Below are positions 32,669-44,519 of a stretch of DNA of 64,000 nt, piece by piece (positions within the stretch are counted from its first letter, which is position 1; each line of letters opens with the position of its first letter). The stretch spans positions 11,858,501-11,922,500 of the forward strand of contig CM055876.1 in assembly GCA_029582165.1 (NCBI GenBank). Direction: 5' to 3'. Below the pieces are notes generated by a model. That model was not told the DNA's origin and did no database searches. It saw nothing but the letters and a program-made list of their open reading frames with translations. The translations under genes and the position numbers were made by a program. Source of the stretch: Portulaca oleracea (Eukaryota; Streptophyta; Magnoliopsida; Caryophyllales; Portulacaceae).

Positions 32669-35220
32669 ATGCGGACTCGCTCTCGACGAGGCCAAACTCC
32701 TATAACTCCACCGAACCCGAATCCGGAGAGTATTATTCGACAAGCTAACGCTGGCTCGAGACGAGCTAGACTACAAAGGGAACGAGAGACGATCGAAATT
32801 CCAATGGCTGAAGGAGAGCAAGTTCCACCCTGTACCTTAGCATCATTGATAAGTACTTCTTGTATATATGAGAACTTGGTTGTTTTGATGAGAATTTGGG
32901 GAATATTTGATTTGATTATGTTATTTTATACCCGAATTTCCCATATTACACTTGGTTTGGAGTTTGGTGAGTTTTTGTAGGGAATTTGTGAAGAATTGAT
33001 GTAAACCGAGCCCAAAAAGCAAGTGTAGATCCAAGTTATGAGCTTAAAGCACCAAGAAGTGAGATGTTGGATCGCCCCAGGCCCAAACAATGGCCCAAAG
33101 TACTCCTAGGCCCGAAAAAGCAGTGACACGGGTGCCCCCAGGAAGAGCACGGGTCGTGTCTATGTCCAGAGAGTGAGAAAATACAAGCAGTGAGTTGACA
33201 CGGTCCGTGTCACAGGGAGCACGGTCCGTGTCACATGGGGAATGGTCCATGCCTAACCTAGCACGGTCCGTGTCTCTCCTGTCTTTTCATTTTCGGCGGT
33301 TTTGAGTTGATATTTGCCTATATTATGCTGATTTTCGGCCGAGTAGAGAGAATCATCATCCACCATCATCCATTTCATGCCCTAATCATATCATTCATCA
33401 TCCATATTCCATTCCATCATTGAAGATTGAGAGAAATCGAAGAGCAATTTGAACATACTTTGAAGTGGAGGAGCAAAAGTCCTCCATTGTTGATTCCTTG
33501 CAAGTTGTTCTTCACTTGGGTTTATTTCTCATTCTCTCATAGATTTTCATATGCTTTCTAGAATAGATTTCAATTGCTTTGTAGTTTTAAACATGAATTG
33601 TGAGTAGTTCTTTTAGTTTAGGGGATGAACCTTTGAAGTTGCTTGATGAATTGACTTTGTTGGATTGAATTATCATGAATTTAGTTTGTTTCAATCTATT
33701 TGGTCTTTGAATTGAATTGTTATTGCTTTTGCTTGATCACCAATTGCAAGTTAATAGGTTGTTGAATGAAGTACCGAAAGGAGAAGTTTGATTACCCGAA
33801 AACCTAGATTAAACTAGTTAAAATTATCTAGACATAGAAGTTTTAATTAGGGTTCTTGAGATAATTTGATCTTTAACCTTGACGAAATCGAAATAACCAC
33901 GAAAGTAGGTGCTTGGTTAGTCTTGGCAATTCGCTCTAGTGGAAAAATCTCATTGTGAAGTATTCTATGCGATTATCGAACCTTGATTGTGCAAGTTAAT
34001 GAAATGAAAGTTCAATTCACATCGTTGATTCGTTATTTGACTTAGGTTTCATCCCCTGAACGCCTTTTTACCTTGATTAAATCAGAAAAGTTGTGTGAAT
34101 ATTCGTTGTTTAGACCTTGATTGTGATTAGAGTTAGATTTAGTTGATTTAAAATAAAAACCAGATCGACATAGCGATCAACTAGGAGGCTAGTTCAGTGC
34201 GTTGAAAGGAAAAGTCCCTATGGGAACGACCTTGATTTATGCTACAATTTCACCCGTGCACTTGCGACTTATCAATCATATTCCTTACCATCGTCGGGTA
34301 CGGAAGGCGATCCCATCACATTACCAGAATTACCACCGAGTGCATCGTTCGAGTTCAAGCCATATTTATTGGGGATATTTGAAAACACCCCGTACCCTGG
34401 AGGAGAGCATGAAAATCCTATTTACCACATCAACAGATTCGAGCAACGCATCGGCTTTGTACAAATGAATGGAGTTTCCGCCGAATACATGAAGCTGAAG
34501 TTTTTCCCTCTTACCTTGAAAGGGAAAGCATTATTATGGCTCAACACATGTCCGCCCGGAACTTATTCAACATGGAATGCCCTTAGCCGCGACTTTCTTC
34601 AAAGGTTTTTCCCCAATGATGAGACGTGTCAGTTGAGGCAAGCCATCATGAGCTTCAAGCAAGAGCCCGATGAGTCGTTATTCGAAGCATGGGGGAGATT
34701 CAAAGGTCTCCATCGGAGGTGTCCACACCATAATCTTGAGGATTGGTTATTATTGCATCACTTCTATTCCGGATTGAGTAGCTCTTTGCGAGAATCCATC
34801 GATCATGCCTCGGGGGGCATGTTCCTCAAGAAGACGGCGGAGGAAGCAAACGTATTTCTTCACGAGCTATCTCAAAACTCTCCTCATTGGGGAGGCGGCC
34901 GTGGTCCAAGAGATGGTCCCCCTCTAGAAAGCAATCCTACCATTAAATTTCTCATGAATGCCGTTCTTGAGATGCAACAAAAGGAAGCTTTGGAGGAAAC
35001 CACGAGGCAAGTAAAGGCAGCTCAAGAAGTACCTATGCTTATTCCGGATGCCCGAGTCTTGGTATGTGATTTTTGTGGAGGGCCACATTCTTCGAAGCGA
35101 TGTGAAGAGTATCAAACCGAGCAAGTCCAAGCCATCTATCCTAACAATAACCTCTCTTATACCAATCAAACCCCCATTCGTCCTCGTGGGAATTATGCCT
35201 ACACCAACAAGCTCCCCTAA
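32669..35220 (+). pseudogene. Element B gag, interrupted by a solo LTR
   Basis: Capsid/nucleocapsid precursor. The start at 32669 gives a basic N-terminus (MRTRSRRGQTP). The frame is broken at 32846 by solo LTR S1 and resumes at 34280 in the correct frame once the insertion and one target copy are ignored. The second part carries the plant Gypsy gag core (FEFKPYLLGIFENTPYPGG, LKGKALLWLNTCP, FLQRFFPNDETCQLRQAIMS). A Cys-containing block CDFCGGPHSSKRC near 35066-35100 resembles a zinc knuckle. A stop at 35218-35220 reflects a one-base frameshift; the next frame continues without a gap into the protease region. Confidence 0.9.
32847..34274 (+). mobile_element. Solo LTR 'S1' (1,428 bp) in element B gag
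   Basis: Ends TGATAAGT and ACTTATCA, perfect duplication ATCAT at 32842-32846 and 34275-34279. The right end (GGGAACGACCTTGATTTATG, then CACCCGTGCACTTGCG) is typical of plant Gypsy LTRs. It holds its own 21-bp spaced palindromes at 33126-33275. No internal region remains. Confidence 0.92.
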
Positions 35221-37208
35221 ACCAAAACCCACTCCCCGGTTTCCCAAATCAAAATCGCCGCCAATACCACCAAAACCACCACCAAAATCCTCACCAAGGT
35301 CAATCTTCCAAAGCACCCAAACCACCACAACAAGAAACACTTGACCAAACCCTTCAAAAGTTGGCCCTATCTCAAGAAAAGATAGCCTTATCCCAAGAAA
35401 AGATGGCCTTAGACCGAGAAAAAGACCAAACTCGCATTAAGAACCTCGAGTTACAATTGGCCCAATTGGCACAACAATCTCAACCTATCCAATCTTTGCC
35501 TAGCCAACCCCAACCTAACCCGAAGGGGCAACTTAATGCGATTACATTGAGGAGTGGCAAGGAGATTGATGGACCTAGAATGGTGGAAGAGGAGGTCTTG
35601 GGTGACAAAGAAGGTGATGTGGTGGATATCTCGGAGGAGGAAGATTTGTTGGAGAAGCGGGAAAGTGAGTTAGTATTGGATGAGGAAGTTGAGGGAGCAC
35701 ATGAGGATGAATTAGGAGAATCTAGTAAAGAAAGAGAGGAGATGGAGAAGTTAAGGAAAGGGAAAGGAATGATGGTGGAAGAAGAACCAATCCAGACTAT
35801 TGAGAAGCCAAAGCTACCACCGGTCCCTTTTCCCGATCGGTTAGCAAAGCCAAAATCCGATGCAAAGTTTTCAAAATTCATTGAGATGCTCAAGAAACTT
35901 CAAGTGAACATTCCATTTCTTGATGCCATTTCTGAAGTCTCGTCCTTCAAGAAGCATTTGAAGGAGCTTCTCACGAGCAAGAGGAGGATTCAAGAGAAAT
36001 CTACGATCCATTTGACGGCGGATTGTAGTGCAATTATCGATAACAAACCACCGGAAAAATTAGCCGACCCCGAAAGTTTTTCTATTCCATGCACCATTGG
36101 TGATATACGGATTGGCCATGCCCTTTGTGATCTAGGAGCAAGTGTAAGCGTCATGCCTTATTCGATTTGCAAGAAGTTAAATCTCGATGATCTTGGTCCT
36201 ACAACAATTAACCTTCAATTGGCCGACCGTTCCGTGCGAAGACCGTTGGGAATATTGGAAGACATCCCGGTCCAAGTGGGGCGGTTTTTGATTCCTTGTG
36301 ATTTTTTGATCTTGGAGATAGAGGAAGATAACAACATCCCCATGATTTTGGGAAGGTCGTTCCTTGCTACGGCGGGAGCCATTATCGATGTGAAGAATGG
36401 AAGCATGTCGTTGAATGTCGAGAATCAAAGCATAATTTTTCAACTTGAGGGGTCATTGAAAGGTCCTTCGTATGGGGATTCATGCTATGCCATTGATATG
36501 ATGGAATTCCTTGTTGATAAGTATATTGAGGACTCCTATCTTCTTAAATCTTTTTGCGATGATCCCTTGGGAGCTTGTTTATTGGAGTCTTTCCAATTTG
36601 AGACCGACGACACCGACATTACTTTCTTCACCAACCTTCTTGACTCTTCACTCATGCATAAGGAGATTATTATTGATGAGCCTTATATGGAGTGCATGGA
36701 GATTCAAGATGCGATCTTCAAAGGTATGTCTTCCTCTCAAATTCAATCTTCTACTCCTTTAGAGCTTAAAGCATTACCCCCTTCCCTCCAATATGCTTTC
36801 TTGGATGATGAGAAATCTTATCCTGTCATTGTGAATGCGAATTTGAATGATTTTGAATTGTCCAAGTTGCTTGATTTGCTTAGGAAACATAGGGGTGCAT
36901 TGGGTTCTAGGATAGAAGATTTGAAAGGTTTATCTCCTTCCATATGCATGCATTCGATTGATTTGCTAGAAGATGCCAAGCCTACTAGGCAACCCCAACG
37001 TTGTTTAAATCCCAACATACAAGAAGTGGTTAAAAAGGAAGTAGTAAAGTTGCTAGCTGCTGGGATCATCTTCCCCATCGCAAATAGTGAATGGGTAAGC
37101 CCGGTTCAGTGTGTACCCAAGAAGAGTGGAATGACCATAATTGAAAATGACAAGAAAGAACTAGTTTGTACCCGGACCGTCACCGGTTGGCGGATGTTTA
37201 TCAATTAA
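35221..37208 (+). pseudogene. Element B protease and start of reverse transcriptase
   Basis: Continues gag in the next frame: a Gln/Pro-rich spacer, a coiled-coil-like block with repeated LSQEKIA units (about 35361-35480), and an acidic linker. The aspartic protease follows (about 36080-36440) with ALCDLGASVSVMP as active site and IPMILGRSFLATAGA as flap region. The DLGA form, in place of DTGA, is seen in Athila-type elements. The RT begins after 36960 with VKKEVVKLLAAGIIFPI and WVSPVQCVPKKSG. A stop at 37206-37208 interrupts the RT where the DYRKLN-type block is expected. Confidence 0.88.
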
Positions 37209-38480
37209 AGCCAATTAAACAAAGTAACAAAGGACCATTTCCCCCTTCCCTTTATTGACCAAATGTTAGAACGGTTGGCGGGTCATTTGCATTTTTGCTT
37301 TTTGGATGGGTACTCGGGGTTCTTTCAAATTCCAATCCACCCCTCACACCAAGAAAAAACCACCTTCACATGCCCATATGGGACATTTGCTTATCGTCGC
37401 ATGCCATTTGGTTTATGTAATGCCCCTGGGACTTTTCAACGTTGTATGATGGCTATTTTTAGCGATTTCATTGAGAAATGCATAGAAGTCTTTATGGATG
37501 ATTTTTCTGTTTACGGTAATTCTTTCGATGATTGTTTGCTAAATCTGGAGAAAGTGTTAACTCGTTGTGAGGAAGTGGATCTAGTTCTGAATTGGGAGAA
37601 ATGCCACTTCATGGTGGAACAAGGTATCGTTTTGGGTCACTTAATCTCTTCTAAGGGCATCGAAGTAGATAGGGCTAAAGTTGAGGTTATAGAGCGCCTA
37701 CCACCCCCAGTTTCTGTTAAGGGGGTGCGTAGTTTCCTTGGCCATGCCGGCTTTTATCGCCGGTTCGTCAAGGATTTTTCGAAAATTGCTCGACCTCTAA
37801 CTGACCTCTTGTGTAAAGATGCCTCTTTCATTTTCACTGATGAGTGCCTTGAGTCGTTTTATAGGTTGAAGCAAGCTTTGATTTTCGCTCCAGTAGTTCA
37901 ACCTCCGGATTGGACGCTACCCTTCAAGATTATGGCGGACGCGAGCGACTTCGCCGTGGGAGCGTGTTTGACCCAAACAGTAGACAAGAAGCCTAGGGTC
38001 ATCTATTACGCAAGCCATGCGCTTGATAGCGCCCAAAGGAACTGCACTACCACGGAAAAGGAGCTTCTAGCGATCGTTTTTGCGCTCAACAAATTTCTGC
38101 AATACCTGATGGCAAAGAAGGAGACAAAACCGAGACGTATACGGTGGGTCTTGCTTATGCAAGAATTTGATTTGGAAATCCGCGACAAGGCGGGCACGAA
38201 GAATGTCGTAGCCGATCACCTTTTGAGGATTCTTGTCGACTTGGAAGACACCCAACCGATTGTAGATGCTTTCCCGAACGAGCGACTCTTGGCTATCAAC
38301 TCACATCCTTGGTATGCGGATATTGTGAATTATTTGGCGAGCGAAGTGATTCCTCAACACTTGAACCATCATCAAAAGAAGAAATTCCTCCACAACATGA
38401 AGCATTACTTTTGGGATGACCCTTTCCTTTTCCGTCTTTGCAATGACGGGATGTACCGGTGATGTATTCCCGAGAGTGAA
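37209..38480 (+). pseudogene. Element B reverse transcriptase and RNase H
   Basis: RT blocks are HFCFLDGYSGFFQIPIH, RRMPFGLCNAPGTFQRCM and the catalytic FMDDFSVYG (about 37491-37517), all intact. The connection domain and RNase H follow with the first two acidic sites (IMADASDFAVG; TEKELLAIVFAL). About 20-25 residues carrying the third (usually VYTDHAAL) are missing between NKFLQYL and MAKKETKPR near 38100, so RNase H would be inactive. A stop at 38460-38462 precedes integrase. Confidence 0.88.
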
Positions 38481-39596
38481 GTGCAATCGATCTTGACCCA
38501 TTGTCACGAATTTCCAGTGGGAGGTCACGGTGGCCCCCAAAAGACGGCAGCGAGGGTTTTGCAAACCGGCTATTGGTGGCCGACTCTTTTCCGTGACGCC
38601 CACTTGCATGTCAAGCAATGTGATAGGTGTCAAAGGTCCGGTAACATCTCCCGGAATAATGAAGCGCCATTGAACTATATTCTTGAGGTGGAAGCTTTCG
38701 ATGTGTGGGGATTGGACTTCATGGGTCCTTTCTCGTCGTAAAGGGGTTTCCAATACATCCTAGTGGCGGTGGACTATGTCACAAAGTGGGTCGAAGCCAT
38801 ACCATGTGTAAGATGCGATGGGAAGTCCGTTTCGAAATTCTTGAAAAAGACCCTATTCCCAAGATTTGGCACTCCACGGGTCATCATTAGTGACAACGAC
38901 TCCCATTTCATTGAAAAGAGATTCGAGTCTCTCTTGGAGAAGTACGACATCAAGCATAAGAAGGGACTTCCTTACCATCCACAAACACAAGGTCAAGTGG
39001 AAATCTCAAACCGTGTCATCAAGGAGATCTTAGAGAAGATTGTTAGCTCTTCAAGGAAAGATTGGGCAGAAAAATTAGATGAAGTCTTGTGGGCATACCG
39101 CACCGCTTTCAAGACGCCGATTGGTACTACCCCTTACCGTCTTGTCTACGGGAAAGCGTGTCACTTCCTCGTAGAACTTGAGCACAAAACCATGTGGGCA
39201 ATCAAGAAGTTGAACTTCGATCTCAAGGCGACCGGAGGTAGTCGGTTATTTCAATTAGAAGAACTTGAGGAGTTGAGGCGTCATGCATATGAGAACAACA
39301 AGATCTACAAGGAGAGAACAAAAGCATGGCATGACAAGAGGTTGAACCGACGTGAGTTTGTGGTAGGCGATAGGGTTCTCATTTTCAACTCAAGGCTGAA
39401 GTTATTCTCTGGGAAATTGAGATCAAGGTGGTCCGGGCCATTTGAAATCGTGAGAATTCTTCCCGCCAGAGTAGTTGAGTTGAAAGATGCACAAGGGAAG
39501 TGTTTCAAAGCAAACTCATCGAAGCTCAAACCATACATCATGGGCGAGGAATATGTCGGGACAATTGTGGCATACCTCACGGATTTCGAAGATTGA
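38481..39596 (+). pseudogene. Element B integrase
   Basis: Integrase joins the cDNA to target DNA. The HHCC zinc-binding domain is present (HCHEFPVGGHGGPQKTAARV to CDRCQ, about 38500-38635). The catalytic core has Asp in WGLDFMGPF, Asp in [10 protein letters not shown] (usually DGG/DRG) and Glu in [14 protein letters not shown] stop at 38739-38741 falls between the first Asp and [14 protein letters not shown]. The C-terminal domain ([30 protein letters not shown]) follows and the frame ends at 39594-39596. Apart from the stop the domain is complete. Confidence 0.9.
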
Positions 39597-40008
39597 GAAG
39601 CATCGGAATAGGTCGAGCTAGGACCTACAAAACAAGCACCCGGGAGAGGTATGAACTACTTCCCCCTCTTTTAGTGTTTTCTTTCAATTTTGTTTTTTGT
39701 TTCTTTCATTTTATTTTCCTTATTTTAGTGCTTTTCTTCTTCCTTTGTTTTACATTAGAAAAAAGAAAATTTGAAAAAAATCAAGAAAAATCAGAAATGT
39801 TTGAAAAACAAAAAGAAAAAGAAGACATCGAGAGTGGTTCTATGAAGGTCGGGGTTCGAAAGTGTCTTTGAGTGTTGGGAGAGTATCCTTGAATGAAAAT
39901 TGAGCGAGAAAGAAAAGGGAGTGGATGACAAGAGGGTAGATTTTAGGACTTAACATTTTTTTTCTCCAAGTTTTGAGCCTTGTAGGTGTTGAGGATGGAC
40001 CGAAAGGG
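39597..40008 (+). other. Spacer between integrase and the palindrome array
   Basis: Non-coding T-rich then A-rich DNA after the integrase stop. Short frames here show no family resemblance. Confidence 0.5.
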
Positions 40009-40274
40009 ACCGTGCCCACGGTAGCCAGGACCGTGGCCGCGGTTAGCATACGCAAGTTGCCTCCAGCTTTGTCAAACCGAAGATCACCATGACCACAGTG
40101 AGATTCACCGCAGCCACGGTCTCATCGAAGCAGATTCTTGAAAATTTTGGTCCCGACCATCACCGTGACGACGGTGAGATTCACCGCAGCCACGGTCTCC
40201 GCCCTGCTTCTTCCCTTCTTTTTCCCTTGCCCGAACCACACCGTGTCCACGGTAAAGTGGACCGTGGCCACGGT
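40009..40274. promoter_or_regulatory. Internal array of four palindrome pairs before ORF3
   Basis: Palindromes related to ACCGTGGCCACGGT start at 40009/40030, 40086/40107, 40162/40183 and 40240/40261. Every pair is spaced exactly 21 bp; pairs repeat every 76-78 bp. The geometry equals that of the LTR array although the sequences between the palindromes differ. Confidence 0.75.
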
Positions 40275-40299
40275 CTGTCGAAAATCTGCGATATGTCGG

Positions 40300-40944
40300 G
40301 GGTTTCACTCTCATTTCCCCTCATTTCTCTTTCACTTTCTTCCTCACCCTCACACTCGAAAACCCTTCCCCAACCCTAAAACCCTAAATTCCTTCCAAGA
40401 TTTGATAAATCCCTCACCAATTCCTCCATTTCCCCCAACTTTCTTTTGCGATTCCTAACCCTAGCTACTGTGTTCGCCATTTTCGGTTCAATTCAAGCTA
40501 GGTTCTGGGCTTCTTGTTGCTAGGGGGTTCGAAAGTCAGCCTCCACCTTCCCCAACACTTCAATCTAGGTATTCCTTGCTTTATTGGTGCTTAAACACTC
40601 GATTTCTTGTTTATTTGGGTTGAATGTTGTGCAAATTGCTTGTTGGGTTTTGGTTGGACGAGTAGGTGGAGTTTGGGGTTGGAATTTTGGATTGAAATTG
40701 ATTGTTGGGAGTGTTATTGGTGAACTCTTGGTTGAATTTTATGTGAGTTGCTTGTGGGTTTGGTTGGATTAATTGATTGAGTTCGGGGTTCGAATTTTTG
40801 GTTGATATTGCTGAGATTGGGAGAATATTGCTTGTTTTTGAGTTGAATCTTGTGATTGATTATGAATTCGTGTTGCTCGGGATTTTTGGGTATTGGTTGT
40901 GTGTGTTTCGGTGTCTGGTGGTTGATTTTCTTGCAGTAACTTCA
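40300..40944 (+). promoter_or_regulatory. Putative internal promoter, 5' UTR and 5'-UTR intron of ORF3
   Basis: After the array comes a CT-rich leader-like stretch (40305-40450) with a telo-box AAACCCTAA (40379-40387) and a second AACCCTAG, motifs common in leaders of plant housekeeping genes. A possible intron starts at AG|GTATTC (40569) and ends TTTTCTTGCAG (40936), eight bases before the ATG of ORF3. No convincing TATA box was seen. Splicing is inferred from consensus only. Confidence 0.4.
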
Positions 40945-42309
40945 ATGGGTCGAGCAAAACGTTCCCGGACCGAGCCGGAATCAACCCCCGCCCCATCAAC
41001 CTCGGCTGAGCCTGACAAAACCCGGTACAAGGGTCAACCGGCCTCGATTATTCAATGCGACCCGAAAATTAAGGTCAATTTTCGGGACGATATGCACAAG
41101 GCACGGTATGAGCGGCTTAAGAAGCGTAAAATTTGTGCTCCGGATCTCTATCATGAGGAGACGGCAAAGGATGTTTCTTGCAAACCGAGCATGGACTTCT
41201 TCATCAAAGTCATGGGATGGGAAGTCTTCGCCACAATCAACAAACCGATCATCGAGCAACCGGTGCTCGAATTCCTCAGCTCTTTGGTGGTAAAAGAAGA
41301 CGGCACATCCAACGCCTCCTTTTCATACATCGTGAACAAAAAGGAGGTTGAATGTACGCTCAAAGACTTATGCAATGCTCTAGGCCTTCCCGAGGACGGC
41401 ATACCCTACTGCGAGTGCGTCAAATTCGATGAACAAGAAGCTATGAAAGCACTCACTTGCTGGAGGAGACGTTACCCGAGGGTTCGATCGCAACGAGCAA
41501 AGTACTATTGCCCAAGCAACTCTAAGGCTAGGGATTTCTGTAATCTGAGCGTCCGCATCTTCCACCGCATCATTTCGAACTCTGTTTTTAGCCGTGACGC
41601 CGGGCGTTCAAGCATCCGGAAAGACGACCTCTTCGTCCTCTATAATGCGATCAACGGTCGTCGGGTCAACACTGGCTCATGTATCCTCCATTGCCTCCGG
41701 GAAATAAGCCTCGAAACCCAGAACATGACTATTGGTATGGGTCACATCATCACCCATTTCCTAAGGAAGCAAGCGTTCGAGTCCTATTTGAGCAAGTGGA
41801 CTCCCCGCTATTTCCCCGACCCCATCGACGGTGTTCGCCTACGAAAGATCGAATTCCTGGAGAAACACAAGACGCGAACATTATACCGTCACGGGAACGA
41901 ACCCCACAGTGTCGTGATTCATTTGGGCGACGAAAATGTCGAACAGCGTCTAGATGTCTCCGACTAACGCAATTGGTCGTGTGGCCAAACCTTTGGGGAT
42001 CGATTTGTGGTGGGTGGTCCCGGGGATCGAGCGGAGGAAGGTGAAGGAGGAGATGAAGAAGAGGAGGAAGAAGAAGAACAAGCACAAGGGAATGAAGCCG
42101 AGACGATTCAACAACGGGACGCCGCTCTTGAGCGTATCAGCGAGCAACTCCAGGAGCTTCATGATGAGTTTCAAGTCCAACGGGAGCTCATCCAAAACCA
42201 GCAACTATTGATCGAAAACTTGCAAGGATTGCTTGAGATCCAACAGGAGACGCTGGCTAGCATCCAGTCGCACCTCCAACCCCGTTCTCTGCCCGGAGGG
42301 TCCGCTTGA
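40945..42309 (+). pseudogene. Element B third ORF (env position; Athila/plant transposon protein-like)
   Basis: Start chosen at ATG 40945 (MGRAKRSRTEPES), which follows a splice-acceptor-like sequence; the frame is open back to 40777. Residues about 40-300 have the layout of the Athila ORF-type domain: a Trp-Glu-Val-Phe block (MDFFIKVMGWEVF), then VLEFLSSLVV, then a small DNA- or protein-binding-like fold without catalytic motifs. No signal peptide or transmembrane helix is visible, so an envelope glycoprotein role is unlikely. A TAA at 41965-41967 interrupts. The same frame then continues with a Glu-rich run and a Gln/Leu coiled coil (LQELHDEFQVQRELI to SIQSHLQ) to the stop at 42307-42309. 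Otherwise the frame is remarkably clean. Function unknown. Confidence 0.7.
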
Positions 42310-44519
42310 GGACCATTTGTAAGCCCCCCACCCCCGCCCGACCTTTATCATTGATCTATTTACTTTATTTTGCAAAGTATAAGTGTGGGGGAGTGCTTCT
42401 TCGGGGTTTTGGATGTATGTCTGGTGGCTTTGGATTGTTGGTCTCTCGATTTCTTTTAGCTTGTGTTAGCATATTTTGGGGATTGTTAGGCTAGGTTGCT
42501 CGGGTTTTTCTTTGTCTTTATTATCATTCATGTTTGTCGGGTTGTTGGATGGTTGTCGGATAGTTGTCTTAGGGTTGTTTGTTTGTTGTTTTTGGTGGGT
42601 TGGACTGTTGTTTAAAGCATTTCTCGTTTGTATTTTGGGTCATGGATGGATATAACCGAATGTTATTTGTGATGAATGCAATGAATAGTTGTTTCGGTTA
42701 GTATATATCGAGTTTCACCCTTATTTCATGCCTCAATGAGTGAGATTCGGGGATAAGGTAAGTCACTGGCAATGTATATATTGTTAATATCTTTTTCATT
42801 TTCATCTTTTCAATTTCCTTTCATAATCTTTTAAGTTAGATTTTCCTTTCTATTGCTTTTGGTCTCGCATGCAAATTCTATAGTTATAAAGTCGTCTTTT
42901 ACTCTAACATCGTTCTGACTCCCTTGAATGACGACTTCGGAACACTATCTTTAACGCTTATGAAGAGCTTGAGGTAATATCTTTCCACCTTACTCTTTTT
43001 ATGTGAATTCTTATCATCATCCGTCGCATGCTTCATTTTCTTTTGGGTGGCGAACCCCTATGAGTGTCTGTGTTGGGATATCTATTGCTGTTGGAGTCGT
43101 GTGGGCTCGGGTCGCCACCATTTCTACTTGCTAGATGTTTTGATTGTTTGTGTTTTTCTAGGTTCTCTACCCTTTTCATGTGACACCTTCCCACAATGAG
43201 GACATTGTGGAGTTTTAAGTGTGTGGAGGGGGGGGGATATTCTGTTTCAAGGGTAGATCACCTAGTCGTTTCGTTCTTTGTTTCCTAGTTTTGCTTAAAA
43301 TTTAAAAAAATTTGTGTGAAAATAGAGAAAAAAGGGAGTGAAAACCTTTTCGTTTTTCTTTTCGTTTTGTTTTTGTTTTGCTTTGTTTCCAGGATCTCGT
43401 TTTCGAAATTGAGAAGTCGTTCTTAAACTTGCTTCTAAAAGTAATCGGTTGGAGCATTTTCGACCCTAACTCGGGTTCTAGTCGAGACTTATCCTTAATA
43501 GACTCCCTTCATTAAGTGTCTTGTGAGACTCCCGTTCCTTTCTCGTTTTGTTGGGAACCCGGAGATTCTAAGGGCTTGTGTCTGAATTTGTTTTGTTTCT
43601 CGTTTAGCAAAAGCCAAAAGTGCAAAAAGAAAAGAAAAGAAAGAAAAAGAAAGAAGAAAGCTTTCATAAGTTATAATAATCTGAATAAGTGGAGTGTGTC
43701 GCTGAAGACATTAACCACCATACACTTAGCCAACCTACACGGGCCCGGTATTCATGGTACGGCACTGGATATCCCTTAACCCTCCTCCTATATCGCTTTG
43801 CGACGGAGAGGCGTATGGAAAAGACCGTGTTGGGAGGGTATACCCCTTATATGGGTCGTCCAATTCCCGAAAGTAAGGCTAATACCGACTTTTAAAAACC
43901 AAAAAGAAAGAAAAAAAAGAGAAAAAGAAGAAAGAAAAGAAAAGTTTTGCTTCTAAAAAGAGTGGAGCCTCCCCTTGCATCACCTACGGCCCTCACCAAG
44001 CCAAGGGCGACCAAATGCGAGGGAGGGCAACACTCCTCTCGGTTGTTTCGTTGTTTTCAAATTCGGACGCGAGTTTTTAAAGTCTTTTGGTTCCCGTTAA
44101 GTTTTTCTGCGGGGTTTCGCTTGTTACAAGGTGTAGGGAGTCAAAAATCTTCAAGATCGACCTTTTTCTGAGTTTGGTGTTTGTGAGATGCTCCTAACGG
44201 TTACTTTGGGAGGTTTAATCGTGTTTTCTTAGTTTGGATTGCGAGATCTTGTGAACCAAAGCCCTTGTTTTTTGTTCTTTTTGTTTTCTTCGGTTTTGTT
44301 TTCACTTTCCCTCTCTCCTTTTTCTTTGGCTTTTGTGGGTACAGCCGCTACAAACCCTCACGAGTCCATCTCGTCCACCCGGGCTGCCGGGGGGTTCAAA
44401 GGGCTTGGTGCATACGCTAAACGCACTCGTTTCTCTCCCACGACAGAGGAGTTTGTGTTAGTTTGTTTGTTTTGTTTTGTTTTGCTCGGGACGAGCAAAG
44501 GTTCAAGTGTGGGGGGGGG
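42310..44519 (+). other. Element B 3' non-coding region with repeated polypurine-like tracts
   Basis: 2.2 kb without credible coding sequence. Three tracts share AAGTGTG followed by a G-run: 42381-42393, 43217-43238 and 44505-44519. Only the last abuts the LTR and is the working polypurine tract. The others may be traces of earlier 3' ends or tandem growth of the region. A/G-rich runs at 43600-43660 and 43895-43950 are simple sequence. Confidence 0.6.

Noticed and set aside
40945..42309. Retroviral envelope gene
   Set aside because: Although in env position, there is no signal peptide, no transmembrane segment and no Cys-rich ectodomain.
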